A stretch of DNA of 64,000 nucleotides from Pseudomonas fluorescens (GCF_902498185.1 NZ_CABVIX010000003.1:186001-250000), one strand, 5' to 3'; shown: positions 29,564 to 41,601, counted from the stretch's first letter. Notes: generated by a model not told the origin, from the sequence alone. Numbers and translations: made by a program.

Positions 29564-30826
29564 TTACTTCGCCGACTTGATCGCCGAATTCAGCTGCCTG
29601 ACCGCCTTGGCCGGATCGGCCTTGGGGTCGTTGAGGAAGTTGGTGACCACATCGAAGATGGCCCCCTGCACCGCCAGCGACGAGGCCATGTTGTGCGCCA
29701 TGCTCGGCTGCAGCCCATCGCCTTGCTCGGCCACCTTGAAGTCCTTGGCCGACTGCTGGGTGCAGGCGTCGAAGGCGCTCATGTCCATGTCCTGGCGCAC
29801 AGGCAGCGAGCCCTTGTTCTGGTTGAACACGGTCTGGAACTGCGGCTCCAGCGCCACCTTGGCCAGGTCGTTCTGGGCCTTGATGTCGTTGTCGTCCTTG
29901 AGCCTGAACATGGCCAGCGAGTCGATGTTGTAGGTGAAGCTGCCCTGGGTGCCGGGGAACGCCACGCACTGATAGTCCTTGCCCGCGACCTTGCCGGCGG
30001 CGGTCCATTCGCTCTTGGCCCAGTCACCCATGATCTGCATGCCTGCCCTGCCGTTGATGACGTCGGCAGCGGCGATGTTCCAGTCGCGGCCGGCGCGGTT
30101 GGGGTCCATGTAGCCGCCCAGGCGCTGCAGGGTCTGAAACACCTTGACCATCGGCTCGCCGGTCAGGGTCTTTTCATCCAGGTCGACAAAGGCTGCGTGA
30201 TAGCCCTTGGGCCCGAGCATGCTCAGCACCAGGCTTTCGAACACGGTGCTGTCCTGCCAGGGCTGGCCGCCATGGGCCAGAGGCTGGAAGCCGGCGGCCT
30301 TGAGCTGGTCGGCGGCGGTGAAGAGTTCATCCAGGGTAGCCGGCACCTTGGCACCGGCCTTCTCGAACACCTGGGGGTTGATCCACAGCCAGTTGACCCG
30401 GTGGATGTTCACCGGCACGGCCACGTAATGGCCGTCGTACTTCATGATCTGGGCGACCTTGGCGGGGAGCAGTGCGTCCCAGTTGTTGGCCTTGGACACG
30501 TCATCGAGTTCGGTGAGCAGGCCCAGGGCGCCCCACTCCTGGATGTCAGGACCCTTGATCTGCGCGGCGGCGGGCGGGTTGCCGGCAACCGCACGGCTCT
30601 TGAGCACGGTCATCGCCGCGGCGCCACCGCCGCCTGCGACGGCATTGTCCTTCCAGGTGAAGCCGTCTTTCTCGACCTGGGCCTTGAGGGTCTGGACGGC
30701 CGCGGCTTCACCGCCGGAAGTCCACCAGTGCAGCACTTCGACCGTGCCGTTACCGTCAGCGATGGCATTGAGAGGAAACAGGGAGGCGAGAGAAATGACA
30801 GCGGCGAGACGCGTGATCGCATTCAT
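29564..30826 (-). CDS. gtsA: Glucose ABC transporter, periplasmic binding protein
   Basis: This 420-residue extracellular solute-binding protein family 1 member has a signal peptide ending near NAIA. The mature chain opens [21 protein letters not shown], the form I know from pseudomonad glucose-binding proteins. It is the first gene of gtsABCD-oprB-yeaD. The promoter should lie in the 141 bp to its right, next to a hairpin after gltS. Confidence 0.95.
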   Translation of the reverse strand: MNAITRLAAVISLASLFPLNAIADGNGTVEVLHWWTSGGEAAAVQTLKAQVEKDGFTWKDNAVAGGGGAAAMTVLKSRAVAGNPPAAAQIKGPDIQEWGALGLLTELDDVSKANNWDALLPAKVAQIMKYDGHYVAVPVNIHRVNWLWINPQVFEKAGAKVPATLDELFTAADQLKAAGFQPLAHGGQPWQDSTVFESLVLSMLGPKGYHAAFVDLDEKTLTGEPMVKVFQTLQRLGGYMDPNRAGRDWNIAAADVINGRAGMQIMGDWAKSEWTAAGKVAGKDYQCVAFPGTQGSFTYNIDSLAMFRLKDDNDIKAQNDLAKVALEPQFQTVFNQNKGSLPVRQDMDMSAFDACTQQSAKDFKVAEQGDGLQPSMAHNMASSLAVQGAIFDVVTNFLNDPKADPAKAVRQLNSAIKSAK

Positions 30827-30936
30827 CTGAAAAGGACCTTTTCTTTATTGTTGTTATGCAGAGGCAAGTCATGGCTGCTTGCGCTTGCATCGGAGTCTAA
30901 CCATTGGCTCCAGGCGAGCAGGTAACGAAGGGACGC

Positions 30937-30964
30937 GCGAATGTCACCATCCTGTGACATTCGC
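30937..30964. repeat. Hairpin between gltS and gtsA
   Basis: A perfect 11-bp stem GCGAATGTCAC / GTGACATTCGC with a 6-nt loop begins 3 bp after the gltS stop. It has no T-run on either strand. It may stabilise the gltRS message or serve as an operator for gtsA 110 bp away. Confidence 0.55.
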
Positions 30965-30967
30965 CTC

Positions 30968-32422
30968 TCACTCCGCAGTGCGCGGCAGGCTGAGGGTGAC
31001 CCGCAAGCCTCCCTGGCGCAGATTGAGCAGGCTCACCTCGCCGCCGTGGCTGTGGGCGATGTTGCGCGCGATGCCCAGTCCCAGGCCATAGCCCTGCTGC
31101 TGGCCGGCCAGGCGAAAGTGCGGCTCGAACACCTGCTCCTGGCGCTGCTCGGGCACGCCGGGGCCCTGATCGTCGACCTGCAGGACGAAGCCGCTGTCGC
31201 TGTCGAGGATGCGCAGGTGGGCGCGCTCGCCATACTTGATGGCGTTGTCGATCAGGTTGCCAATGCACCGGCGCAGCGCCAGCGGCTTGCCCGGATAAGG
31301 CGCCACGGCGCGGCCTTCGAGGGTCAGGCGCCCGCACCCGAGATAGGCTTCGGCGAGAATCTCCAGCAATTGGTTGAGGTCGACCGGCTCGATATTCTCG
31401 TGGATGTCGGTGTCCTTAACGCACTGCAGGGCGCCCTTGACCAGCAGTTCCAGCTCGTCGAGATCGCGGCCGAACCGGGCCTGCAACTGCTCGTCCTCCA
31501 GCAGCTCGACGCGCAGGCGCAGGCGCGTGATCGGCGTGCGCAGGTCATGGGAGATCGCGCTGAACAGCTGGCTGCGTTCGGTCAGGTAGCGGCTGATTCG
31601 CTCGCGCATGCTGTTGAAGGCGCGCGCCACGTCCGCCACTTCGCTACCGCCCCCTTCACTGGCCGGCGCCACGTCCGCCCCCAGCGACAGTTCCCGGGCG
31701 GCACGCGCCAGGCGCTTGAGCGGGCGGCTCTGCCAGTGCACCAGCAGGCCGATGAACAGCAGCAGGAAACCACTGGTGAGCACGATGAAACCCAGCTGCT
31801 GGCGCGGCAGGCGCTCGGCTTCAAGGCTGGTGTAGGGCTCGGGCATCAGCGAGGCGATGTACAGCCACTCGCCCTCGCCCAGGCGGATCTGTATCACCAG
31901 CACCGGAGGATCGAGCGGCTCAAGGGTCAGCGAGTAATGCGCCCAGGAGCGCGGCAGCTCATCCAGGCGCAGGCCGCTGTTGAAGATGCGCAGCTCCCTG
32001 GGGCTGACGAATTCGACCGACACATCGATCTGCTCGCCGAGATGCTCGTGCAGCACCTGCTCGAACACCTCGGTCACCGCCTGCTTGCGCGCGGTGACCG
32101 GCAACACTTGCATCTCCAGCGGCTTGTCGTTGAGCGACACCACGAAACGCGTGCCGCCCATACTGCGCAACTGGTCGAGAACCATGGGCCGGTACGCCAC
32201 GGGCAGTGAACGGAAATAGCTGACGCTGGCGCTCATCGAATGGGCCAGGCTCGCGGCGCTGGCCTGCAAGCCCTGCAACTGGCTGGCGCGCAATTGCGAC
32301 ACCCAGATCAGGCTCGACAGCCCCTGCGCCAGCAGGACCACCAAGAGGGTCAGCAGCAGCATGCGCCCGAGCAGCGAGCGCGGCAGCAGGCGCCAGCGAG
32401 GCTCAGGGCGCGGGGATGACAT
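30968..32422 (-). CDS. gltS: Sensor histidine kinase of the glucose system
   Basis: This 484-residue kinase has two membrane segments enclosing a periplasmic sensor (about residues 40-185) and a HAMP linker. The His phosphoacceptor is in SHDLRTPITRLRLR. The ATP-binding lid motifs are GNLIDNAIKYG, VDDQGPGVP and GLGLGIARNI. It starts inside the end of gltR (20-bp overlap) and forms a two-component pair with it. In P. putida this pair governs glucose uptake genes. Confidence 0.9.
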   Translation of the reverse strand: MSSPRPEPRWRLLPRSLLGRMLLLTLLVVLLAQGLSSLIWVSQLRASQLQGLQASAASLAHSMSASVSYFRSLPVAYRPMVLDQLRSMGGTRFVVSLNDKPLEMQVLPVTARKQAVTEVFEQVLHEHLGEQIDVSVEFVSPRELRIFNSGLRLDELPRSWAHYSLTLEPLDPPVLVIQIRLGEGEWLYIASLMPEPYTSLEAERLPRQQLGFIVLTSGFLLLFIGLLVHWQSRPLKRLARAARELSLGADVAPASEGGGSEVADVARAFNSMRERISRYLTERSQLFSAISHDLRTPITRLRLRVELLEDEQLQARFGRDLDELELLVKGALQCVKDTDIHENIEPVDLNQLLEILAEAYLGCGRLTLEGRAVAPYPGKPLALRRCIGNLIDNAIKYGERAHLRILDSDSGFVLQVDDQGPGVPEQRQEQVFEPHFRLAGQQQGYGLGLGIARNIAHSHGGEVSLLNLRQGGLRVTLSLPRTAE

Positions 32423-33128
32423 GGGCCGCCAGCAGGTAGCCGCTGCCACGCACGGTGCGGATCAGCCGTGGCGGCTTGTCGATATCGCGCAGGCGCTGGC
32501 GCAGGCGGCTGACCGCCATGTCGACGATGCGGTCGAGGGGCATGGGCTCGCGCCCGCGGGTAGCATTGCCGATGGTATCGCGGTCGAGAATCTGCTGGGG
32601 ATTATCGAGAAACAGCTTGAGCAGAGCGAAGTCCGCGCCCGAGAGGATCACCTCCTCGCCGTCGCGGTGAAACAGCCGGTGGCTGACCGTGTCCAGGCGC
32701 CACTCATCGAAGGTCAGCACATCGGTGCTGAGAGGCGCCTGGCCAAACCCGGCCCGGCGCAGCAGGGCCTTGATGCGCGCCTGCAACTCACGGGGACTGA
32801 ATGGCTTGCCCAGGTAGTCGTCGGCGCCCAGTTCCAGGCCGATCACCCGGTCGGCCTCATCGGAGCTTGCGGTCAGCATGATGATCGGCACCTGCGCCAG
32901 GCGTGGATGCTGGCGCACCCAGCGGCACAGGCTGAAGCCGTCTTCGCCGGGCAGCATCACATCGAGGATCACCAGGTCGCACGGCGAAGCCTCCAGCGCC
33001 TGGCGAAATCCGTGGCCATCGGCCTCGGCGCGCACTTGAAAGCCCGCGCGGCTGAGGTAGGTGTGCAAGAGTTCGCGAATGTCCTGGTCGTCATCGACCA
33101 GCAGGATCGATCTGGCGGCAGTGCTCAA
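32403..33128 (-). CDS. gltR: OmpR-family response regulator GltR
   Basis: This 241-residue protein has a receiver domain with acidic DDD, phosphoacceptor Asp in VILDVMLPGEDG and Lys in GKPFSPRE. The C-terminal winged helix carries the RTVRGSGYLL motif. It is adjacent to its kinase and to gtsA-oprB, so it probably activates the transporter in response to glucose-derived signals. It lies 80 bp downstream of glk. Confidence 0.92.
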   Translation of the reverse strand: MSTAARSILLVDDDQDIRELLHTYLSRAGFQVRAEADGHGFRQALEASPCDLVILDVMLPGEDGFSLCRWVRQHPRLAQVPIIMLTASSDEADRVIGLELGADDYLGKPFSPRELQARIKALLRRAGFGQAPLSTDVLTFDEWRLDTVSHRLFHRDGEEVILSGADFALLKLFLDNPQQILDRDTIGNATRGREPMPLDRIVDMAVSRLRQRLRDIDKPPRLIRTVRGSGYLLAAHVIPAP

Positions 33129-33208
33129 AAATTCCCATCCCCTGGTCGACGCGGGTCTGTTGCCCGCTGTTGCTCCGGCGTCAGTGCTCTGGCTTCAATG
33201 CTTTTGCT

Positions 33209-34164
33209 TCAATGCTCCAGGACATGCTGCAGCGCCACCCCCGCGCCCAGCAGGCCTGAAAATTCGGCGGTGACCAACCACACCGGGATGCCCTCGAAGT
33301 AACCGCTCATGCAGCCCTTGTCGGCAAAGCTCTGCGCAAAACCGCTGCGCAGGAACAGCTCGGTGAAGTGCGGGATCACGCCGCCGACAATATACACACC
33401 GCCGCGCGCGCCGAGTGTGAGTACATTGTTACCGGCTACGCGGCCGAGAAAACGGCAGAACTGTTCGATGACCGCAAGCGCCACCGGCTCGCCGGCCAAC
33501 GCGGCATCGGTAACCTGCGCGGGGGTGGTGTGCCTTTCGACTTCGCCGTCCAGCGCGCAGATCGCCTGGTACAAGCGCACCAGCCCGCCACCGCTGAGGA
33601 CCGTCTCGGCGCTGACATGGCCGATCTGGCTCTGGATCTGCTGGTGGATCGCTACCTCGCGCGCATCGCCCACCGGCAGGTCGACATGCCCGCCCTCCCC
33701 TGGCAACGCCAGCCAGCGTTCAGCACCAAGGCGCAGCAGGCTGCCGACGCCCAGCCCTGTGCCAGGCCCGATGACCAGCGCCGGGCGCGCGGGGTCTGCC
33801 ACGCCAGTGCACACCTGGCGATACTCGCCCTCCTGCAGGCGGGTCATGCCCAGGGCCATCGCGGAAAAGTCATTGATCAGCAGCAGCTGGCCGACCTGGA
33901 GCGTCCGGCAGAAGGCCTCGCGGCTCAGGCGCCAATGGCTGTTGGTAAAGCGGAACTCGTCGCCGTCCACCGGGCCAGCCACCGCCAGGCACACCGCCGC
34001 CAGGTCCCCGCGGGCGATGCCCTGCTCGTGCAGGTAAGCCTCGATGGCCTGTTCAGGGCAGGGATAATCGGCGGTCGCGAACACCTGCACGGCGTGCAGC
34101 GCGTTGCCCCGCCAGAGGGCGAAGCGCGCATTGGTACCACCGATATCACCCACCAGCGCAGCTT

Positions 34165-34168
<4 letters not shown>
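33209..34168 (-). CDS. glk: Glucokinase
   Basis: This 319-residue enzyme phosphorylates glucose with ATP. The N-terminal phosphate motif [14 protein letters not shown], the catalytic Asp region [10 protein letters not shown] and [11 protein letters not shown] are all present. Its start overlaps the stop of edd by 4 bp (ATGA type). Confidence 0.97.
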
Positions 34169-35991
<1,823 letters not shown>

Positions 35992-36112
35992 GTACTGGAC
36001 TCCAGGCTAGCGGTGGGGCGATCTCTGCAGGCGTTTCCCTTCCAAACGATTGCGTCCTAGGCTCATGAGAAGCCAGGAAAGCAGCGAGTGGAGCGGCCCG
36101 GCCGATCGCTCG

Positions 36113-36127
36113 TTGTAGATTAAACAA
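36113..36127. promoter_or_regulatory. HexR operator, edd side
   Basis: TTGTAGATTAAACAA fits TTGT-N7-ACAA exactly, the published HexR pattern for P. putida. It lies between divergent edd and gap, nearer edd. Confidence 0.8.
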
Positions 36128-36174
36128 AATACTGCCATTAAAAAGGCTTGTTTTCTATCTCATTGGGAATAATC

Positions 36175-36189
36175 TTGTAATTCCAACAA
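36175..36189. promoter_or_regulatory. HexR operator, gap side
   Basis: TTGTAATTCCAACAA fits TTGT-N7-ACAA exactly and lies 64 bp upstream of the gap start. Two perfect boxes in 77 bp, one per divergent gene, support independent HexR control of both. Confidence 0.8.
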
Positions 36190-36252
36190 CAAAACCGTTT
36201 CAGTGAAGCTGTTTTCTTTTGCCACGGACTTCACCCGGCCAGAGGTAACGCC

Positions 36253-37254
36253 ATGACCCTTCGTATTGCCATCAACGGATTCGGCCGCATCGGACGCAAC
36301 GTCCTGCGGGCACTCTATACCCAAGGCTACCGCCAGGACCTGCAGGTCGTTGCCATCAACGACCTGGGCGACAGCGCCATGAACGCCCACCTGCTCAAGC
36401 ATGACAGCGTGCACGGCGCCTTCGACGCCAGCGTCGAGGCCGACCACGAAAGCCTGACGGTCAACGGTGACCGTATCGCGGTCAGTGCCATCCGCAGCCC
36501 TGCCGAACTGCCCTGGAAGGCGTTGGCAATCGATGTGGTGTTCGAGTGTACAGGGCTGTTCACCGAGCGCAGCAAGGCGGCTGCGCACCTCACGGCCGGC
36601 GCGGGCAAGGTGATTATCTCCGCACCCGCCAAGGGCGCCGATGCCACGGTGGTCTATGGCGTCAACCACGATACCCTGCGGGCTTCCCACCAGATCATCT
36701 CCAGCGCCTCGTGCACCACCAACTGCCTGGCCCCGCTGGCTCAGGTGCTGCACCGCGAGTACGGCATCGAGCAGGGTCTGATGACCACGATCCACGCCTA
36801 CACCAACGACCAGAACCTGACCGACGTCTACCACAGCGACCCCTACCGGGCGCGCTCGGCGACCCAGTCGATGATCCCCAGCAAGACCGGCGCTGCCGAA
36901 GCGGTAGGCCTGGTGCTGCCGGAGCTGGCCGGCAAGCTGACCGGGATGGCCGTGCGCGTACCGGTGATCAACGTGTCGCTGGTCGACCTGACCGTCAACC
37001 TGCGGCGCGAGGTGACCAGCGAGGAGGTGAACACCCTGTTCCTGGACGCCAGCCGACATTCCCGCGTACTGGGCTATAACGCCTTGCCGCTGGTGTCCTG
37101 CGACTTCAACCACAATCCGCTTTCGTCGATCTTCGACGCCAACCACACCCGCGCCAACGGCCGCATGCTCAAGGTGCTGGCCTGGTATGACAACGAGTGG
37201 GGGTTCTCGAACCGGATGCTGGACAACTGCCTGGCGCTCTGCAACGCCCGTTGA
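36253..37254 (+). CDS. gap: Glyceraldehyde-3-phosphate dehydrogenase
   Basis: This 333-residue enzyme has the Rossmann [14 protein letters not shown], the catalytic Cys in [12 protein letters not shown] and [12 protein letters not shown] at the C-terminus. Its place beside edd and its HexR box match Gap-1 of P. putida, which handles Entner-Doudoroff triose phosphate. The acidic residue after AIND fits NAD preference. Confidence 0.97.
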   Translation: MTLRIAINGFGRIGRNVLRALYTQGYRQDLQVVAINDLGDSAMNAHLLKHDSVHGAFDASVEADHESLTVNGDRIAVSAIRSPAELPWKALAIDVVFECTGLFTERSKAAAHLTAGAGKVIISAPAKGADATVVYGVNHDTLRASHQIISSASCTTNCLAPLAQVLHREYGIEQGLMTTIHAYTNDQNLTDVYHSDPYRARSATQSMIPSKTGAAEAVGLVLPELAGKLTGMAVRVPVINVSLVDLTVNLRREVTSEEVNTLFLDASRHSRVLGYNALPLVSCDFNHNPLSSIFDANHTRANGRMLKVLAWYDNEWGFSNRMLDNCLALCNAR

Positions 37255-37274
37255 ATCTGCTTGACCGCGGGCAC

Positions 37275-37293
37275 GGATGATAAGCATTATCAT
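37275..37293. promoter_or_regulatory. Fur box before the ECF sigma gene
   Basis: ATGATAAGCATTATCAT (37277-37293) is a perfect 7-3-7 palindrome of the Fur type, 27 bp before the start of the sigma factor gene. It implies iron repression. Confidence 0.8.
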
Positions 37294-37319
37294 TCGCTTG
37301 CCCTCGGTCAGGTATTCCC

Positions 37320-37832
37320 GTGAGTCAGTCCCGGTTCGACACAGTCTTCATCAACCAGCGCCTGAGCCTGCTGCGCACGCTGCAGCGCATGGTCGACAAT
37401 CCCAGCACGGCCGAGGACCTGCTGCAGGAAACCTACCTGCGTGTCACCCGGGCCTTGGGCGAGCGGCCGGTCGAGCACCTGGAGCCGTTCGTCTTCCAGA
37501 CCGCGCGCAACCTGGCACTGGACCATCTGCGCGCGCGCCGAGCGCAGGCCCGCACGTTGCTCGACGATGTGCCCGAGCAGGTGCTGCACAACGTTGCGGC
37601 CCCCCTGGGCAGCAGCGAAGATGCCGCCCATGCCGAACAATTGCTCAAGCACCTGAGCGTCAGCCTCGGCCAGCTGAGCCAGCGCCAGCAGCGCATTTTC
37701 ATCCTCAGCCGCCTGCATGGCGCCAGCTATCTGGAAATTGCCGATCAACTGAAGGTCTCGGCCAGCACGGTGCAGAAGGAACTGAAGCTGATCATGGCGA
37801 TCTGCCTGGGAGTGGCCGAGCGCCTCAGGTGA
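37320..37832 (+). CDS. FecI-like ECF sigma factor
   Basis: This 170-residue sigma-70 factor of the iron-starvation type has region 2 (TAEDLLQETYLRV, FVFQTARNLALDHLRAR) and region 4 (LSQRQQRIFILSRLHGASYLEIADQLKVSASTVQKEL). The start is a GTG at 37320. A Fur box lies just upstream, and the next genes encode a FecR-like regulator and a TonB receptor, a standard cell-surface-signalling set. It probably drives the receptor and haem-oxygenase promoters. Confidence 0.92.
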   Translation: MSQSRFDTVFINQRLSLLRTLQRMVDNPSTAEDLLQETYLRVTRALGERPVEHLEPFVFQTARNLALDHLRARRAQARTLLDDVPEQVLHNVAAPLGSSEDAAHAEQLLKHLSVSLGQLSQRQQRIFILSRLHGASYLEIADQLKVSASTVQKELKLIMAICLGVAERLR

Positions 37833-37926
37833 TGCGACTCCCCGACACATGGTGTGGCAAAACGCTTGCCTTGCCCCGGCGCAGCCTTGATGATTTCGGA
37901 AAAAACACCCCTCGCAAGGATCCTCC

Positions 37927-38889
37927 GTGACCCAACGCTCTGCCCCTCGCCCGTCACCCGCCGGGCCTGACGCCCGCGCCCGGGCCATGGACGAGGCGCA
38001 GGACTGGCTGATCCGCCTGCAATGCGCCGACGCTTGCGACACCATGGCCTTCGAAGCCTGGCTCGAGGCAGACCCGGCCAACGCCAGCGCCTATGTCGAG
38101 GCCGAAGCCTTGTGGAACGGCACGTCGCTGCGCCATAGCGCCGAGCACCTCGAGCAACGCCGCCGCACCTCGGCGCGCGGGCGACTTCGCAGCCATTGGA
38201 AACCCTTGGCGACTGCCGCAGTGCTGCTCGTGGGGCTGCTGACCTTCGGCAATCTGCCGGTGCGTCTGCTGGCCGATCACCTGACTGTGGTCGGTGAGCG
38301 CCAGCGTCTGCAACTGGAGGATGGCTCCAGGGTGCTGCTCAATACCGATTCGGCGTTTGCCAGCGATCTCAAGGGCGGACAGCGGACTGCGCGCCTGTTG
38401 CAGGGCGAGGCATACTTCGAAGTCGCAGGTGGCAGCCAACGGCCGCTTGAAGTGGAAGCCGGGCCCGTCCGGGCCGAGGTGCGCGACACCGACTTTGCCG
38501 TGCGCTACCTCGATGGCGAAGCCCAGGTACGGGTGCGCCGCGGCGACGTCGACCTGCGCTCGTCCAGCGACCAGCACATCCGCCTGAGCGCTGGCGACAG
38601 CATCAGTGTCGGCCCCAAGGGCTTCAGTGCGCGTGGGCGCCTGGACGCGAACAAGGACCTGGCCTGGGTCGACGGTCGCCTGGTGTTCGAGGACTGTCCG
38701 TTGAACCAGGTACTGGCCGAAGTGCGGCGCTACTACCCCGGCTGGATCATCAACCGCAATGCGCAGCTGGGTCAGGTGGCGGTGACCGGCAACTACCGTC
38801 TCGACCAGCCGCTGGAAACCCTGCGCGCACTGGCCAACATCACCTCGGCGCGACTGCACGAGTACCCCGCCGTGGTCATCCTCAACTGA
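37927..38889 (+). CDS. FecR-like anti-sigma regulator
   Basis: This 320-residue inner-membrane protein has a cytoplasmic N-terminal domain (EAQDWLIRLQCAD and a DUF4880-like WL-EADP motif), one membrane span near residues 92-108 (ATAAVLLVGLLTF), and a periplasmic FecR domain (LNTDSAFASDL, EAYFEVAGG). It is expected to hold the upstream sigma factor inactive until the receptor signals. The start is a GTG at 37927. Confidence 0.92.
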   Translation: MTQRSAPRPSPAGPDARARAMDEAQDWLIRLQCADACDTMAFEAWLEADPANASAYVEAEALWNGTSLRHSAEHLEQRRRTSARGRLRSHWKPLATAAVLLVGLLTFGNLPVRLLADHLTVVGERQRLQLEDGSRVLLNTDSAFASDLKGGQRTARLLQGEAYFEVAGGSQRPLEVEAGPVRAEVRDTDFAVRYLDGEAQVRVRRGDVDLRSSSDQHIRLSAGDSISVGPKGFSARGRLDANKDLAWVDGRLVFEDCPLNQVLAEVRRYYPGWIINRNAQLGQVAVTGNYRLDQPLETLRALANITSARLHEYPAVVILN

Positions 38890-38893
38890 CCTG

Positions 38894-38934
38894 AAGTTTT
38901 TTTACGCGATCGCGGTACCCCGCTCGTCTCGTTA
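38894..38934 (+). promoter_or_regulatory. Putative ECF sigma promoter of the receptor gene
   Basis: AAGTTTTTTTAC (38894-38905), 19 bp, then CGTCTCGTTA (38925-38934). The same elements with identical spacing precede the haem oxygenase gene at 41620-41660. The CGTCT element resembles the -10 of iron-starvation sigma promoters. Confidence 0.65.
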
Positions 38935-38939
38935 TAGCC

Positions 38940-38960
38940 AATGCAACTGATTCTCGTTTT
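38940..38960. promoter_or_regulatory. Degenerate Fur-like site
   Basis: The sequence AATGCAACTGATTCTCGTTTT resembles the Fur target around GATTCTCATT. It lies just after the putative ECF promoter of the receptor gene. It is weaker than the site at 37275. Confidence 0.4.
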
Positions 38961-39006
38961 TGATCAGGCATTACCTATAACAAAGCGCGACAGGGAGCCC
39001 CCGCCG

Positions 39007-41601
39007 ATGCCAACAGGTACAACCCGCCAGTCCCCTTCCATCGACCGTCCGAGCCAGCGTTGCAGCTTGTCCCTGCTGACGCTGGCGCTGCTCGCCAGCA
39101 GCGCGTTCAGCTTGCCGGCATTGGCTGCCGAGCCCGCCCAGGCGAGCAGCCCGCGGATGGGGGATTACCGTTTTGCAATCACCCAACGGCCGCTGGTCGA
39201 GGCCGTCAATGCCTTCACCCAGGTCACGGGCTGGCAGGTCGGCTTCCCGGCCGACCTCGCCCAGGGCGTGTCATCGCCGGGCGTGCAGGGTTCGCTGGCA
39301 CCGGAGCGGGCCCTGCGTCGACTGTTGCAAGGCACGGGGCTGGGTTATCGCATGATCGGCAATGGCAATGTGGTGCTGGAACGCCAGCTGGCGGGCAGCA
39401 CCATCGCCCTGCAGCAGGTCACTGTCAGCGCTACCCGCAGCGCCCAGGACGTCAGCCAGGTACCGAGCACCGTGTCGGTGCAGACCCGCGAACAGCTCGA
39501 CCGCCAGAACGTCAACACTATCCAGGAGCTGGTGCGCTACGAGCCGGGTGTATCGGTCGGCGGCACAGGCCAGCGCAGCGGCCTGAACGGCTACAACATC
39601 CGCGGTATCGACGGCGAGCGCGTGCTCACCCAGGTCGATGGCGTGGCCATACCCGACAGCTTCTTCTACGGCCCCTACGCCCAGACGCAGCGCAACTACG
39701 TCGACCCGGAGATCGTCAAGCGCGTGGAAATCCTGCGGGGCCCGGCATCGGTGCTCTACGGCAGCAACGCCATCGGCGGTGCGGTGAGCTATTTCACCCT
39801 CGACCCGGAGGATATCATCAAGCCAGGCAAGGACGTGGGCGCACGCCTGAAAACCGGCTACAGCTCGGCCGATGAAAGCTGGCTGACCTCCGCCACCGTC
39901 GCCGGCCGCCAGGGCGACTTCGATGGCCTGCTGCACTTGAGCCAGCGCAACGGCCACGAGACCGAATCCTACGGCGAGCACAGCGGCGACGGCCTGTCGC
40001 GCACCGAGGCGAACCCAGCGGATGGGCGCACCACCAACGTGCTGGCCAAGCTTGGTTGGAGCTACGCCGATGATGCGCGCCTGGGTTTCACCTATGAGCG
40101 TTACAAGGATGACCGTGAGCAGAATCTGTTGAGTGCGGTGGGCGGGCCGTTCACCGGTGGCCGCGGACTGGGCTTCTATCAGGCCCGTACCAGCGATGAC
40201 ACGGTCAGCCGCGAGCGTTTTGGCATCAACCATGAATTTGGCCTCGACTCGCTGTTGGCCGACCACGTCAAGTGGAGCCTGAACTACCAGATTGCCAAGA
40301 CCGACCAGCACACTGAAGAAATCTATTCCCCGTTCACCCGCACGGTGCTGCGCACTCGCGATACGGCCTACAAGGATCGCCAATGGGTATTCGACGCCCA
40401 ATTGGACAAGGCCTTCAGCGTGGGCGCCACCGATCACCTGCTGACCTACGGCACGACGCTCAAGCACCAGAAGGTCACTGGCTCGCGCAGCGGCACCGGC
40501 ACCTGCCTGGCCGTAGGCGTGGGCTGCCCTGCGATCGGTGCTGATCGACCGGCCGACGGCCAGGCCCTGGTCAGCGACTTCCCGGACCCGACCATCAACA
40601 CCTACAGCCTGTTCGCGCAGGACGAGATCCGCTGGCACAGCTGGACCTTCCTGCCTGGCGCGCGCTACGACTACACGCGCCTGGAGCCGAAGATGACCGA
40701 CGCGTTCCTGCGAGGGCTGCAGGGCTCTTCGGGCACCGCCACCGCCATCGACGACTCGGACAAGAAATGGCACCGCATCTCGCCAAAGCTCGGCGTGACC
40801 TACGCATTCAATGACCATTACACCGGGTACGGCCAGTACGCCGAAGGCTTCCGCACCCCGACCGCCAAATCGATGTACGGACGCTTCGAGAACCCGACCC
40901 TCGGTTACCGCGTCGAGGGCAATCCAGGGCTTGAGCCGGAAAAGAGCAAGACCTACGAGACGGGCCTGCGCGGCAACTTCGACGCCGGCAACTTCGACGT
41001 GGCGGTGTTCTACAACAAATACCGCGACTTCATCGACGAGGACGCCGTGCAATCGGCCAATCTGGAATCGACCTTCCGGGCCAACAACATCAAGCACGCC
41101 ACCATCAAGGGTGCCGAATTCAAGGGACGCCTGAATCTCGACCACTTCGGGGCGCCGCAGGGCCTGTATACCCAGGGCTCGATCGCCTATGCCCATGGCC
41201 GCAACGATGACAATGGCCAGCCGCTCAATACCGTCAACCCGCTGACCGCCGTGGTCGGACTGGGCTATGCGCAGCAGCACTACGGTGGCCTGCTGAGCTG
41301 GACCCTGGTCAAGCGCAAGAACCGAGTCGACGACACCACCTTCTTCGCGCCCGACGGCAGCAGCAGCCAGTTCCGCACCCCTGGCTACGGCGTGCTCGAC
41401 CTGACCGGCTATTACCAGGTGACTGACGGCCTCACCGTCAACGCCGGCCTCTACAACCTCACCGACAAGAAATACTGGCAGTGGGATTCGGTGCGTGGCT
41501 ACGACGGCCAGGGTGAGGCGGGTGTGACCCAACCCGCCAATCTCGACCGCCTGACCATGCCGGGCCGCAACTTCGCGGTGAATGTGGTGTGGGATATCTG
41601 A
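39007..41601 (+). CDS. TonB-dependent haem/haemoprotein receptor with signalling domain
   Basis: This 864-residue outer-membrane receptor has a signal peptide ending near ALAAEPA. An N-terminal STN signalling domain follows (about 45-125: YRFAITQRPLVEAVNAFTQ). Next come the TonB box/plug region (VTVSATRSAQDVSQVPSTV, VEILRGPASVLYGSNAIGG) and a beta-barrel ending in VVWDI. FRTPT and NPGL match the FRAP-NPNL boxes of haem receptors, and a haem oxygenase gene follows. The STN domain fits signalling to the FecR-like protein upstream. HasR or HxuA type; I do not assign a symbol. The start MPTGTTRQS at 39007 was chosen over 38941. Confidence 0.9.
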   Translation: MPTGTTRQSPSIDRPSQRCSLSLLTLALLASSAFSLPALAAEPAQASSPRMGDYRFAITQRPLVEAVNAFTQVTGWQVGFPADLAQGVSSPGVQGSLAPERALRRLLQGTGLGYRMIGNGNVVLERQLAGSTIALQQVTVSATRSAQDVSQVPSTVSVQTREQLDRQNVNTIQELVRYEPGVSVGGTGQRSGLNGYNIRGIDGERVLTQVDGVAIPDSFFYGPYAQTQRNYVDPEIVKRVEILRGPASVLYGSNAIGGAVSYFTLDPEDIIKPGKDVGARLKTGYSSADESWLTSATVAGRQGDFDGLLHLSQRNGHETESYGEHSGDGLSRTEANPADGRTTNVLAKLGWSYADDARLGFTYERYKDDREQNLLSAVGGPFTGGRGLGFYQARTSDDTVSRERFGINHEFGLDSLLADHVKWSLNYQIAKTDQHTEEIYSPFTRTVLRTRDTAYKDRQWVFDAQLDKAFSVGATDHLLTYGTTLKHQKVTGSRSGTGTCLAVGVGCPAIGADRPADGQALVSDFPDPTINTYSLFAQDEIRWHSWTFLPGARYDYTRLEPKMTDAFLRGLQGSSGTATAIDDSDKKWHRISPKLGVTYAFNDHYTGYGQYAEGFRTPTAKSMYGRFENPTLGYRVEGNPGLEPEKSKTYETGLRGNFDAGNFDVAVFYNKYRDFIDEDAVQSANLESTFRANNIKHATIKGAEFKGRLNLDHFGAPQGLYTQGSIAYAHGRNDDNGQPLNTVNPLTAVVGLGYAQQHYGGLLSWTLVKRKNRVDDTTFFAPDGSSSQFRTPGYGVLDLTGYYQVTDGLTVNAGLYNLTDKKYWQWDSVRGYDGQGEAGVTQPANLDRLTMPGRNFAVNVVWDI

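Noticed and set aside
39271..41532. A 753-codon frame antisense to the haem receptor gene
   Set aside because: Length alone is not evidence in this base composition, and the receptor on the plus strand has clear plug and barrel motifs.
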